DNA from: JACXVD01 sp020446665
GTDB taxonomy: Bacteria > Pseudomonadota > Alphaproteobacteria > Sphingomonadales > Sphingomonadaceae
Direction: 5' to 3'
Length of the DNA stretch: 64,000 bases
Assembly: GCA_041396905.1 (NCBI GenBank)
Contig: JAWKXQ010000004.1
Coordinates: 62,001-126,000, forward strand
Part shown: positions 52,065-60,227 of the stretch, one piece after another
Numbering within the stretch: position 1 is the first letter of the stretch
Layout of the letters: every line of letters begins with the position of its first letter
Program-made: the position numbers and the translations under genes
The notes under the pieces: generated by a model
The model's database searches: none
Told to the model about the DNA's origin: nothing
The model's input: the letters and a program-made list of their open reading frames with translations, nothing else

Positions 52065-52541
52065 ATGCTTTCCGCACTGAATCAGCGCCATGCGCAGCTG
52101 CTTGCGATCCTGCTTCCTGCGGCCTTGCTGGGCGGGGCCTATATTTCGCAATATGTGTTTGGCCTGTTTCCCTGTGAAATGTGCTGGTGGCAGCGATACC
52201 CGCATTTTGCCGCGCTGGCCCTCGGGCTGATAAGCCTTGCCGTTCCTCCGCGCCGCCTGTGGGTGGCGCTGGCTGCGCTGGCGATTATCGCTTCGGGGCT
52301 GATCGGGGCCTTCCATGCCGGGGTCGAATATGACTGGTGGGATGGCATAACCGCCTGCACCACGCCTATTGGCGAAGGCGGCGGCAATGCGATGGATGCG
52401 ATCATGAATGCGCCGATCATCCGCTGCGATGTTGCGCCCTGGACGCTGATGGGCATCTCGCTTGCTGGCTATAATTTCCTCATTTCGACATTTGGCGGGC
52501 TTGCAATCCTGTGGCTGCTCGGGCGAAAGACACCGGCATGA
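52065..52541 (+). CDS. dsbB: disulfide bond formation protein DsbB
   Basis: A 158-residue inner-membrane protein with four hydrophobic helices that reoxidises DsbA with quinone. The first cysteine pair is PCEMC followed by WWQRYPH; the second pair is in TACTTPIGEG and IIRCDVAPW, in the second periplasmic loop. AGGAAA about ten bases before ATG 52065 supports the start. Its stop overlaps coq7 by four bases; a ubiquinone-biosynthesis gene directly after a quinone-using enzyme is fitting, but may be chance. Confidence 0.9.
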   Translation: MLSALNQRHAQLLAILLPAALLGGAYISQYVFGLFPCEMCWWQRYPHFAALALGLISLAVPPRRLWVALAALAIIASGLIGAFHAGVEYDWWDGITACTTPIGEGGGNAMDAIMNAPIIRCDVAPWTLMGISLAGYNFLISTFGGLAILWLLGRKTPA

Positions 52542-53059
52542 GCAAGAGCGACACCAAAACCATGATCCGGGTTGATCAGGCCGGAGAATTCGGCGCGACC
52601 CGGATTTATGCCGGGCAACTCGCCGTATTGGGTGATCGGGGCCCGCATGCCGCCGAAATTCGCCACATGGCAGAGCAGGAGCGCGTTCATCGGGAAAAAT
52701 TCGATGCGCTGATGGCGCGTCGCGGTGTGCGCCCCACGGCCTTGCAGCCATTCTGGTCAGTCGCTGGGTTCGCGCTGGGGGCTGGCACTGCGCTGATCGG
52801 GCCGGAAGCCGCGATGGCCTGCACCGCTGCCGTCGAAGAAGAGATTGACCGGCATTATTCCGCGCAGCTTGATGAGCTGGAGGCCAATGGCGATGATCCG
52901 GAGCTCGCCGGAATGATCGAGGAATTTCGCGAGGAAGAGCGCGAGCATCGCGATGCCGCGCTGGCTGCCGGGGCGGAACGGGCGCCAGCCTATCCGCTCT
53001 TGTCGGGCGCGATCCGGCTGGGCTGCCGCGCAGCGATCAAGCTGGCTGAACGGATCTGA
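52538..53059 (+). CDS. coq7: demethoxyubiquinone hydroxylase Coq7
   Basis: Diiron mono-oxygenase of ubiquinone biosynthesis that hydroxylates 2-octaprenyl-3-methyl-6-methoxy-benzoquinone. The 173-residue product shows MIRVDQAGEFGATRIYAGQL, then the two EXXH units in EQERVHREKF and EEREHRDAAL plus AVEEEID. Length is normal for the bacterial form. Translation is coupled to dsbB (ATGA). A 120-base gap follows. Confidence 0.93.
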   Translation: MSKSDTKTMIRVDQAGEFGATRIYAGQLAVLGDRGPHAAEIRHMAEQERVHREKFDALMARRGVRPTALQPFWSVAGFALGAGTALIGPEAAMACTAAVEEEIDRHYSAQLDELEANGDDPELAGMIEEFREEEREHRDAALAAGAERAPAYPLLSGAIRLGCRAAIKLAERI

Positions 53060-53179
53060 ACGCCGCTTTTGACCCTGCGCAATGCGCGCAATTCCCGCTT
53101 CGCCCATGATCTTCATATGGAGTTCAGCGCGCGGCGTGTTTATGATGCCCGCCATATGATGCGAAGGATATGTTCCGTG

Positions 53180-53764
53180 ATGAAATCCCTGCTTTCCGCC
53201 ACGCTGCTTGCTACCGGTGCCGTGCTGGCCATGCCCGCTCAGGCGCAGGACCAGCCGGGGGACAAGGTCAATATGGTCATCATCTATGGCGAGGATGAAT
53301 GCCCGCCCTCCAGTGATGACGTGATCAATGTCTGCGCGCGCAAGGCAGAGAGCGAGCGTTTCCGCATCCCCGAGACCCTGCGTCAGAGCGATGCCCCCGA
53401 TAATGTTGCCTGGACCCAGCGCGTGGATCGCTATGAAACGGTGGGCAAGTTTGGCGCGCTGTCCTGCTCCCCCACCGGCGCGGGCGGCTTTACCGGCTGT
53501 ACGCAGGCGCTGGTCGACGCGGCCTATGGCGAGAAAAAGGAAGCGCCCGGCATCCGTTTCAGCCAGCTGATCGATGCCGAACGGCAGGATCGCCTGTCCA
53601 CTATCGACGCTGAAGCCGCAGCCGAGCAGGAACGGGTCGAACAGATCGAAAAGCAATATGAAGCGCGGCTGGAAGCGGAACGCAATGCGCCGTTGCCGGG
53701 TGAGGAAGCCAGTGCACCGCCGACCGATCTGATCACGCCGCCTTCCGAACCCGACTCTGAATAG
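53180..53764 (+). CDS. exported protein of unknown function
   Basis: A 194-residue periplasmic protein. Its signal peptide (SLLSATLLATGAVLAMPAQAQ) is clear. The mature part has CPPSSDDVINVCARKAESERFRIPE, a motif common in small sphingomonad exported proteins, and GALSCSPTGAGGFTGCTQALVD. The four cysteines suggest two disulphides, fitting the nearby dsbB. The C-terminal third is acidic helix plus proline tail. AAGGA lies 12 bases before ATG 53180; ATG 53156 or 53159 would lengthen the signal. No function can be assigned. Confidence 0.75.
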   Translation: MKSLLSATLLATGAVLAMPAQAQDQPGDKVNMVIIYGEDECPPSSDDVINVCARKAESERFRIPETLRQSDAPDNVAWTQRVDRYETVGKFGALSCSPTGAGGFTGCTQALVDAAYGEKKEAPGIRFSQLIDAERQDRLSTIDAEAAAEQERVEQIEKQYEARLEAERNAPLPGEEASAPPTDLITPPSEPDSE

Positions 53765-53798
53765 GCCGCGTTAACCAAATTGCGCTAAGGGGCTTGGC

Positions 53799-54920
53799 AT
53801 GACCGAACCCCGCAAGATCCTCACCGTTTTCGGCACACGCCCGGAAGCCATCAAGCTTTTCCCGCTCGTCCACGCACTGGATGCCGATCCGCGCTTTGTC
53901 TCGCGTGTCTGTGTCTCGGGCCAGCATCGCGGGATGCTCGATCAGGTGCTGGAAATTGCCGGGATCACCCCGCATCACGATCTCGATCTGATGCAGCCCA
54001 ACCAGACGCTCGACATGCTGACAGCCAATCTGCTCACCGGCATTGGCACGGTGCTGGATGAGGAAAAGCCTGACATTGTCATCGTGCAGGGTGATACCGC
54101 CACGGCCATGTCCGGCGCGCTGGCGGCCTATTACCGCCAGATTCCCGTTGCCCATGTCGAGGCCGGGCTGCGCAGCGGCAATATCCATCATCCCTGGCCG
54201 GAAGAGGTCAATCGCAAGATTGTCGGCAGCTTCGCCGCGCTCCATTTTGCGCCAACGGAAACGGCGGCTGCGGCGCTGCGGCGCGAGAATGTCGATCACG
54301 CCACCGTCCATGTCACCGGCAACACGGTGATCGATGCTCTCTACTGGATTACAGGCCAGATTCGTGAAAATCCGGGCCTTGCCAGCGGCTTGGCAGAGCT
54401 GGAAGCGCGCTTTGCTGGCAAGCGGATCATTGGCGTGACCAGCCACCGGCGCGAGAATTTTGGCGGCGGGATGGAAGCCATTGCCGATGCCATCACCCGC
54501 ATTGCCGCGCGTGACGATGTGGCGATGATCTTCCCCGTCCATCTCAACCCCAATGTGCGCAAGGTGATGAATGAACGGCTGGCAGGCATGGACAATGTCG
54601 CGCTGATCGAACCGCTCGACTATCCGCATTTCGCGCGGCTGCTCGACATTTGCACGCTGATGCTGACCGATAGTGGCGGCGTGCAGGAAGAAGCGCCAGC
54701 GCTGGGCAAGCCGGTGCTGGTGATGCGCGAAACGACCGAGCGGCCAGAAGGGGTGGAGGCCGGTACCGCAATGCTGGTGGGCACGGATGCCGACCGGATC
54801 GTGGCCGAATGCACCCGCCTGCTCGACGATGCAGAGGCCTATGCCGCCATGTCGCGCGCGCATAATCCCTTTGGCGATGGGCATTCGGTGGAACGGATCG
54901 TGGAACTGCTGGCGAAATAA
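53799..54920 (+). CDS. wecB: UDP-N-acetylglucosamine 2-epimerase (non-hydrolysing)
   Basis: Converts UDP-GlcNAc to UDP-ManNAc, a precursor for surface polysaccharide. The 373-residue product has FGTRPEAIKLFPLVHAL, VQGDTATAMSGALAA (catalytic aspartate), VAHVEAGLRSGNIHHPWPEE (catalytic glutamates) and TSHRREN (catalytic histidine). TDSGGVQEEAPALGKPVLVMRETTERPE is the UDP-binding site. A TTAACCA element lies about 30 bases upstream. wecC follows after 96 bases containing a strong hairpin. Confidence 0.95.
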   Translation: MTEPRKILTVFGTRPEAIKLFPLVHALDADPRFVSRVCVSGQHRGMLDQVLEIAGITPHHDLDLMQPNQTLDMLTANLLTGIGTVLDEEKPDIVIVQGDTATAMSGALAAYYRQIPVAHVEAGLRSGNIHHPWPEEVNRKIVGSFAALHFAPTETAAAALRRENVDHATVHVTGNTVIDALYWITGQIRENPGLASGLAELEARFAGKRIIGVTSHRRENFGGGMEAIADAITRIAARDDVAMIFPVHLNPNVRKVMNERLAGMDNVALIEPLDYPHFARLLDICTLMLTDSGGVQEEAPALGKPVLVMRETTERPEGVEAGTAMLVGTDADRIVAECTRLLDDAEAYAAMSRAHNPFGDGHSVERIVELLAK

Positions 54921-54945
54921 ATCTTCCTGTTTGCAGGGAGATTTA
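54918..54945 (+). terminator. hairpin overlapping the wecB stop codon
   Basis: TAAATCT (including the stop TAA, 54918-54924) pairs with AGATTTA (54939-54945), and CCTG with CAGG inside, around TTTG. There is no long T-run after it. It may act as a weak terminator or mRNA stabiliser before wecC. Confidence 0.4.
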
Positions 54946-55016
54946 TCGCATCGTTACCGCTATATTTACCCCTTGCTGCCAAGGCTTTCCCGGAAAACAA
55001 CTTCACGGGAAATCCC

Positions 55017-56318
55017 ATGCGCGGCGAAGAAAAACCTCAGGTTTGTGTTATCGGGCTCGGCTATATCGGCCTGCCCACGGCGGCGGTAATCGCCCGGGCC
55101 AATTGCCCGGTGCTCGGCATTGATGTGTCGGAAAAGGTCGTCGAGACGATCAATCGCGGCGAAATCCACATTGAGGAAGTCGATCTTGATGGTCTGGTGC
55201 GCGGTGTCGTGCAGCGCGGCCTGCTCAAGGCGTCCACCCAGCTGGCCCCGTCCGATGTATTCGTGATCGCCGTGCCGACCCCGTTCGAACATGATGGCAA
55301 GCATACGCCGGACATTTCCTATGTCATGGCAGCCACCACGGAAATCGCGGCGGTGCTGAAAAAGGGTGACACGATCATCCTCGAATCCACTTCGCCGGTG
55401 GGCACGACGGAAAAAGTGCGTGACCATATTGCCGGTCTGCGCCCCGATCTGAAGCTGCCCGGCCTGACCAGTGATACGCCGGACGTGGCGATTGCCTATT
55501 GCCCCGAACGCGTTCTGCCGGGCAGGATTCTGGAAGAGCTGACCAATAATGACCGCTCCATCGGCGGCATTACCCCGCGCTGCGCGCGCAAGGCGCTGGC
55601 CTTCTACAAGCGTTTCGTGCGCGGCACTTGCGTGACCACCGATGCCCGCAGCGCGGAGATGTGCAAGCTGGTGGAAAACAGCTTCCGCGATGTGAATATC
55701 GCCTTTGCCAACGAGCTTTCGATGATTTCCGACCAGATGGGTCTGGATGTGTGGGAAGTGATCCGGCTGGCCAATCGCCATCCGCGCGTCAATATCCTCC
55801 AGCCCGGCCCCGGCGTCGGCGGCCATTGCATCGCGGTGGACCCGTGGTTCATCGTCCATGGCGCGCCCGAGCAGGCGAAAATGATCAAGTCTGCGCGCGA
55901 CATCAATGATGCCAAGATGCACCATGTCGTCGCCCGTGCGAGCGAGCTGGTGGAAGCCAATCCGAACGCCAAAGTCGCCTGTCTGGGCCTGGCCTTCAAA
56001 GCCAATATTGACGATTTCCGCGAAAGCCCGGCGCGCTTTGTCGCCTCGCGGCTGGCCCAGCAATTTGGCGAGAGGATCAAGATCGTCGAGCCCTATGCTG
56101 CTGAACTGCCGAAGGAATTTGACGGCACCGGGGCGGAATTGATCGACATTGACAGCGCGCTGGAAGAATGCGGCGTGCTGATCGTGCTGGTCGATCACGA
56201 TGTCTTCCGCGTGATCCCGCATGAGGAACGCGCCGGAGCCGCCGTCTACGATACGCGCGGCATCTGGCCCGATGCGCAATTGGTGCCGGACAAGCCCGGA
56301 TTGCGTCTCGCAAGCTGA
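55017..56318 (+). CDS. wecC: UDP-N-acetyl-D-mannosamine dehydrogenase
   Basis: Oxidises UDP-ManNAc twice with NAD to UDP-ManNAcA. The 433-residue product has the NAD motif VIGLGYIGLPTAAVIA at about residues 11-26, ESTSPVGTTEKV, the family helix AEMCKLVENSFRDVNIAFANEL, and the catalytic cysteine in GPGVGGHCIAVDPWF. The UDP-binding C-terminal domain (LGLAFKANIDDFRESPA) is intact. With wecB it supplies ManNAcA to the exopolysaccharide encoded downstream on the other strand. An inverted repeat follows the gene. Confidence 0.95.
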   Translation: MRGEEKPQVCVIGLGYIGLPTAAVIARANCPVLGIDVSEKVVETINRGEIHIEEVDLDGLVRGVVQRGLLKASTQLAPSDVFVIAVPTPFEHDGKHTPDISYVMAATTEIAAVLKKGDTIILESTSPVGTTEKVRDHIAGLRPDLKLPGLTSDTPDVAIAYCPERVLPGRILEELTNNDRSIGGITPRCARKALAFYKRFVRGTCVTTDARSAEMCKLVENSFRDVNIAFANELSMISDQMGLDVWEVIRLANRHPRVNILQPGPGVGGHCIAVDPWFIVHGAPEQAKMIKSARDINDAKMHHVVARASELVEANPNAKVACLGLAFKANIDDFRESPARFVASRLAQQFGERIKIVEPYAAELPKEFDGTGAELIDIDSALEECGVLIVLVDHDVFRVIPHEERAGAAVYDTRGIWPDAQLVPDKPGLRLAS

Positions 56319-56331
56319 ACGTTCCATGCCT

Positions 56332-56427
56332 CGTCATTGCGATCCCGGCCTTGGGCCGGGGGAAGCAATCCAGAGCGTAACGCGGGACGCCCTGGATTGC
56401 CGCGTCGCTTCGCTCCTCGCAATGACG
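56332..56427. repeat. dispersed inverted repeat (CGTCATTGCGA type)
   Basis: CGTCATTGCGA at 56332-56342 is inverted at 56417-56427, and GCAATCCAG at 56365-56373 is inverted at 56392-56400. This 96-base nested palindrome sits between the convergent wecC and GT2 genes. Similar intergenic units are frequent in sphingomonads, so it is probably a dispersed extragenic palindrome. Confidence 0.75.
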
Positions 56428-56447
56428 AACGATTTTGGTTGTCCAAC

Positions 56448-57227
56448 CTAGATATATTTCACCGTTCTGGCGAAGCCGGGCACATGGCGGCGCAGCACGC
56501 CGTTGAGCCCGTATAGCGCCAGCATAGCGGCGGCATGCGGGGCGGACAGGCCCTGCTGCTCGCGATACATGGCCCAGGCATATCGCGCGAGCCCCGCCTT
56601 GTTGCGCGAGAGCGACCCCTCGCGCAGGCGATAGCGGGCAAGCACTTCGTCGAGCCCTAGCGCAGGCCCGCCAATGCGGATCAGTTCCAGCCATGTCGCC
56701 CAGTCCTGCCGCTTGCGCAATTCGGGCATGAAGACCTTGCCGGTCGCCTGCGTGTCATAAATTGCCGTCAGGCACCCGATCACGCAGCAGCGCAGGATCA
56801 GCCCGCGCCCGGCCTCGCGCGGCACCGGCAGGCGGCGCAGAATCTCGCCGCTTTCGCTGATTTCCTCATAGGCGGAATAGGAGAAACCCGCGCCGGTCTC
56901 TTGCATGAAACCCAGCTGGCGGCTCAGCTTGTGCGGCAGCCAGAGATCATCGCTGTCGAGAAAGGCGATATAGCGGCCGCGCGCGCGATCAATGGCGATA
57001 TTGCGCGCCCGTGCGACCCCGCCATTCACCTCCAGCCGATGCACCTGCACGCGCGGATCGCCTTGCGCGGCCTCCAGTGCCGCCAGATCATCGCGCAGCG
57101 GTGAGCAATCATCCACCACCACCAGCTCCCAGTCCTCAAACTCCTGTGCCCGCACAGAGCGCACGGCATCGCCGATAAAGGGCGCCGTGTTGTGTGCTGG
57201 CATAACGATCGAGACGAGAGGCTTCAT
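56448..57227 (-). CDS. GT2-family glycosyltransferase
   Basis: A 259-residue GT-A fold glycosyltransferase. It begins PLVSIVMPAHNTAPFIGDAVRSV, has VVDDCSP and the metal-binding IAFLDSDDLW, and a typical QDWATWLELI acceptor-domain motif. It probably adds a sugar to the repeating unit of the exopolysaccharide. Its start overlaps the stop of the upstream membrane protein gene by four bases, so it is the last gene of the minus-strand operon. Confidence 0.9.
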   Translation of the reverse strand: MKPLVSIVMPAHNTAPFIGDAVRSVRAQEFEDWELVVVDDCSPLRDDLAALEAAQGDPRVQVHRLEVNGGVARARNIAIDRARGRYIAFLDSDDLWLPHKLSRQLGFMQETGAGFSYSAYEEISESGEILRRLPVPREAGRGLILRCCVIGCLTAIYDTQATGKVFMPELRKRQDWATWLELIRIGGPALGLDEVLARYRLREGSLSRNKAGLARYAWAMYREQQGLSAPHAAAMLALYGLNGVLRRHVPGFARTVKYI

Positions 57228-58324
57228 ACCGGCGCGCTCCTATGCGGGGCGAAAGGAAAAACGGGCCGGGCCAGCGCGCGATATTGCGCCGCCAGCACCA
57301 CCGGAAAGGCGAGCACGGCAAAATTGTCAGACAAATCGCCGGAGAAAAGCGCGCCGATCAGGATCACCAGCAGCGGGAAGTAGAACAGCCAGCGCGTGTG
57401 CCGGGCGATCCAGAAACTCGCCAGCACTAATGACGCCAACATCAGACCGTAAAACCCATGAAAAACATAGAGTTCCAGCGGCATATTATGCGGATAGGGG
57501 CTGCGCGCTGTCCAGGCGAAGGCCAGGTCGCGATAATCGAGGCCCCACCAGCCCGGCTCTGATCCCGCCAGCTTGCTCCATCCCACCAGCCGGTCGTCGC
57601 GGTCGAGATTTTCCAGCTTGTAGAGCACCCGCGAAATGAGGTTGGAATCGAGCACTGCCTGCCAGTTAAGCGCAAGCAGCGCAGCGCCAGCCGCCAGCAG
57701 AATGGCCCCGGCAGAACGCAGCATGCGCCACAGGCTTGTCCGCGCGAAATAGAGCGCGGCGGCAAACACGCCCAGCGCCCCGACCGACCCGGTGAGCATC
57801 ATCGCCCCGGCGCTCAGGCCCGCAAAACCAAGTGAAAACCGCGCTTGCCAGCCACTCACGCTGCCCAGCCGCAACAGGGCGATGATGAAGCCAGTGCCGA
57901 AAAAGCGATAGAGCATGTTGGGGCCGAACAGCGACACCATCCGCCCTTCCTCGATCCTTGCGCTGGCGAGCAGCAGCAATGTGAAGCCCGCAAGCAGCAT
58001 GTCATTGGCAAAGGGCCAACGTGCCTCGCGCTCGCGCAGCAGCAGGATGGCGAGCAATGCCGCCTTCCACGGCCAAAGCCAGTAGAGCTCAAAATAGGGG
58101 ATGCCGATCTCTGGCGCGCGCATCGCCAGCGGCACCAGAGCGAGCAGCGCCAGCCACAGGCCGAACCCTCCGCCAGCCGCGCCAAGCCGAGGATCGCGCA
58201 GGAAAATTACCAGCCCCACCGGTACGGCGAGGATGAGAAAGATGTCGAACCCGCCCAATGTGGCATTGCCCGCCAGGGCAGCGATGCACAGGAAGAAAGC
58301 GGTGAAATTGGGCCGTCCGATCAT
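57224..58324 (-). CDS. polytopic membrane protein, Wzy/O-antigen polymerase-like
   Basis: A 366-residue protein with roughly ten hydrophobic segments. The periplasmic loop between about residues 215 and 290 (LLYKLENLDRDDRLVGWSKLAG, SPYPHNMPLELYVFHGFYGLML) contains the R-L-W-type and H-N pattern common in Wzy/ligase proteins. No conserved domain is certain. In this operon it would polymerise or ligate the exopolysaccharide repeat. Both its ends overlap neighbouring genes by four bases. Confidence 0.65.
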   Translation of the reverse strand: MIGRPNFTAFFLCIAALAGNATLGGFDIFLILAVPVGLVIFLRDPRLGAAGGGFGLWLALLALVPLAMRAPEIGIPYFELYWLWPWKAALLAILLLREREARWPFANDMLLAGFTLLLLASARIEEGRMVSLFGPNMLYRFFGTGFIIALLRLGSVSGWQARFSLGFAGLSAGAMMLTGSVGALGVFAAALYFARTSLWRMLRSAGAILLAAGAALLALNWQAVLDSNLISRVLYKLENLDRDDRLVGWSKLAGSEPGWWGLDYRDLAFAWTARSPYPHNMPLELYVFHGFYGLMLASLVLASFWIARHTRWLFYFPLLVILIGALFSGDLSDNFAVLAFPVVLAAQYRALARPVFPFAPHRSAPV

Positions 58325-59004
58325 GGCGCAAGCCTCGCCAGCAAGGGCACCAGCGCCAGCGCCGCGAGCAGGCGCATGACAAAGGCCCAGGCGATAAAGG
58401 GGCGGATCGCCTCGCTTCCCCGGTCGATCAGATCGGCCACGCGCTGTTCAACCAGAAACACATTCACCAGCGTGAACACGGTGTTGAACAGAAATCCCGA
58501 ATTGGCGAAGGTCAGCCGCAATTGCGGATGCGTCGCGCTCCAGATCATTGGCACGGTCAGCCCGGCATAGCCGAAAAGCGCAGCGATAAAGGCTCCGGCC
58601 AGCGCCAATTTCTCGCCGCGCCCGAATCCGCCATGCGGCGCAAACAGCTCACGCGCGGGAATGCCGGGATTGAGCTTGTGCGCATAGACCGCGAACAACG
58701 CGACATTGGCCAGCGCCATCGCAGCGATCACGGTGGCGAGGCCCTGGGCAATGGCAGGGGCGGCCAGCCCGCTATCAATCGCCAGCGCAATGAAGAAGAA
58801 ATAGGTCACCGCGCCAAAGCGGTTGCCCACCACCAGCTTCATCGCGTTGTTGTATCCTGTCGCCACCGCGCCGCGCCGCGCGCCGTGATATTTCGCCAGC
58901 AATTGTGCCTGCTCAAACAGGATCGCGACAAACAGCCCGCAACAGGCGAGCGCGAAAAGCGGCCCCGCATGCGGGCCGAGCAGCTCGGGCAAGCGCTCGA
59001 TCAC
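58321..59004 (-). CDS. polytopic membrane protein of uncertain family (candidate flippase)
   Basis: A 227-residue protein with about six hydrophobic segments (LFALACCGLFVAILFEQ, GAVTYFFFIALAID, VIAAMALANVALFAVYAH). It faintly resembles the Amj/DUF2837 lipid II flippases, with NRFGAVTYFFFIALAID and LVEQRVADLID at matching places, but I cannot confirm this. No other Wzx-type flippase appears in the window, so a lipid-linked oligosaccharide flippase role is possible. GTG 59004 overlaps the previous stop (GTGA). Confidence 0.55.
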   Translation of the reverse strand: MIERLPELLGPHAGPLFALACCGLFVAILFEQAQLLAKYHGARRGAVATGYNNAMKLVVGNRFGAVTYFFFIALAIDSGLAAPAIAQGLATVIAAMALANVALFAVYAHKLNPGIPARELFAPHGGFGRGEKLALAGAFIAALFGYAGLTVPMIWSATHPQLRLTFANSGFLFNTVFTLVNVFLVEQRVADLIDRGSEAIRPFIAWAFVMRLLAALALVPLLARLAP

Positions 59005-60227
59005 GGAGCAATCCGCTCCAGCGTGATGGCATCGAGCGCGATTTCGCGCCGTTCGTTGCTGGTGCTGCGCGCAAGAACGATATCCAGCGCGACATAGCGA
59101 CAGGCCTCGCTCACGCGCAGAATGCCCGCTTGTCGGTTGGATGTGACGGGCAGGGCAGCGAGTGCCCCGCGCTGCCCGCCGCGCATGCAATTGGCCGCCA
59201 ATTGCACGCCGTCACCCTGCGCTTCTATCCCTGCAACAAGCGTGTAGCTGAGCCGATAGCTGCCGGGTGCCAGCACTACCAGCTGGCTCGCCGCGATCCC
59301 TTCGGCTTGCGGTGCGGCGCTCAGGCTCAGGACGCTCCGGTCAAGCAAGACCGCATGATCCGCACCGGGGAAGAGCCGCCAGTCAAACGGCCGACCCTCC
59401 GGCTCCTGTGCAAACTGCCCATTGCGCAGGCCAGACCCGCCGAAGCCGGGCACCACGCGCTGCGCCAGCTTCTCGGCCTGCGCATAGCGTCCCTGATTGA
59501 CCAGTGCCTGCAAGATGAATTCATCATTGCGCCGCTGAGTCGCATCCTGTGCCTGCCCACGCGCCAGCCGCAGCGCGACAAGATTGTCGAAACCGGGCGG
59601 GAATTTCGCCGCCTCCTGCCAGAATTGTTCCGCCCAGTCCGGCTCCTGATCGAGCAAGGCGGCGATATTCGGGCGGGCCTCATCCAGCGCCAGCAGCTGC
59701 ACGAATTGCTGCATCAGCGCCGGGCGCAATTGCGGCTCCAGCTTCATGATCGCGTCAAAATGGGCAAAGGCAGCGGGATAATCGCGTGCCATCACCCCCT
59801 CCTGCATCAACCATAGCCGCACAGCCGGATCGCGGCGGCTGAGGCTGAGCGAGAGGCGCATCAGGCTCGCAGCCTCGTCCGGAGCGGCTGCTTGCCGCGC
59901 CAGTGCGATATTGCGCAGCGCCTGCGCTGCAGTGGGTTCAGCGCGCAGCACGGCAAGCGACGTCGCTTCCATTCCGGCGGCATCCTGCGGGCGCATGGCG
60001 GCACCGGGCTGCAAGGCGTCATCGCCCAGCGTCCCGCCGGAAATCCGCTCCAGCGCCAGCGCGTCACCCGGCCAGAGGCTGGCGGCCTGTGCCGGGGCAC
60101 TCTGGCGCAGCACTGCCCCCGCTGCTAGCAGCGCAGAAAGCATCGCCAGCCCGGCCGCGACTGAACCTATGGCGGCCAGCAATGGCGCAGGAGGCAGGCG
60201 CGTTTCAGCCTTCGCTGCCATAGCCAT
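59001..60227 (-). CDS. membrane-anchored TPR-like protein of unknown function
   Basis: A protein of about 408 residues with one N-terminal membrane helix (LLAAIGSVAAGLAMLSALLAAGAVL). A helical middle with TPR-like pairs follows (PTAAQALRNIALARQA, AAFAHFDAIMKLEPQLRPAL, NQGRYAQAEKLAQRVVP). The C-terminal region is beta-rich, with a carbohydrate-binding-like look (LAPGSYRLSYTLVAG) and two cysteines. It likely faces the periplasm. Its start lies inside the repetitive 3' end of the kinase gene, where several ATG codons are available (60233, 60227, 60221). It has no recognised function; context points to exopolysaccharide assembly. Confidence 0.65.
   Translation of the reverse strand: MAMAAKAETRLPPAPLLAAIGSVAAGLAMLSALLAAGAVLRQSAPAQAASLWPGDALALERISGGTLGDDALQPGAAMRPQDAAGMEATSLAVLRAEPTAAQALRNIALARQAAAPDEAASLMRLSLSLSRRDPAVRLWLMQEGVMARDYPAAFAHFDAIMKLEPQLRPALMQQFVQLLALDEARPNIAALLDQEPDWAEQFWQEAAKFPPGFDNLVALRLARGQAQDATQRRNDEFILQALVNQGRYAQAEKLAQRVVPGFGGSGLRNGQFAQEPEGRPFDWRLFPGADHAVLLDRSVLSLSAAPQAEGIAASQLVVLAPGSYRLSYTLVAGIEAQGDGVQLAANCMRGGQRGALAALPVTSNRQAGILRVSEACRYVALDIVLARSTSNERREIALDAITLERIAP

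Noticed and set aside
54966..56327. 453-codon open frame on the minus strand
   Set aside because: Antisense shadow of wecC, His/Arg-rich and without any family motif.
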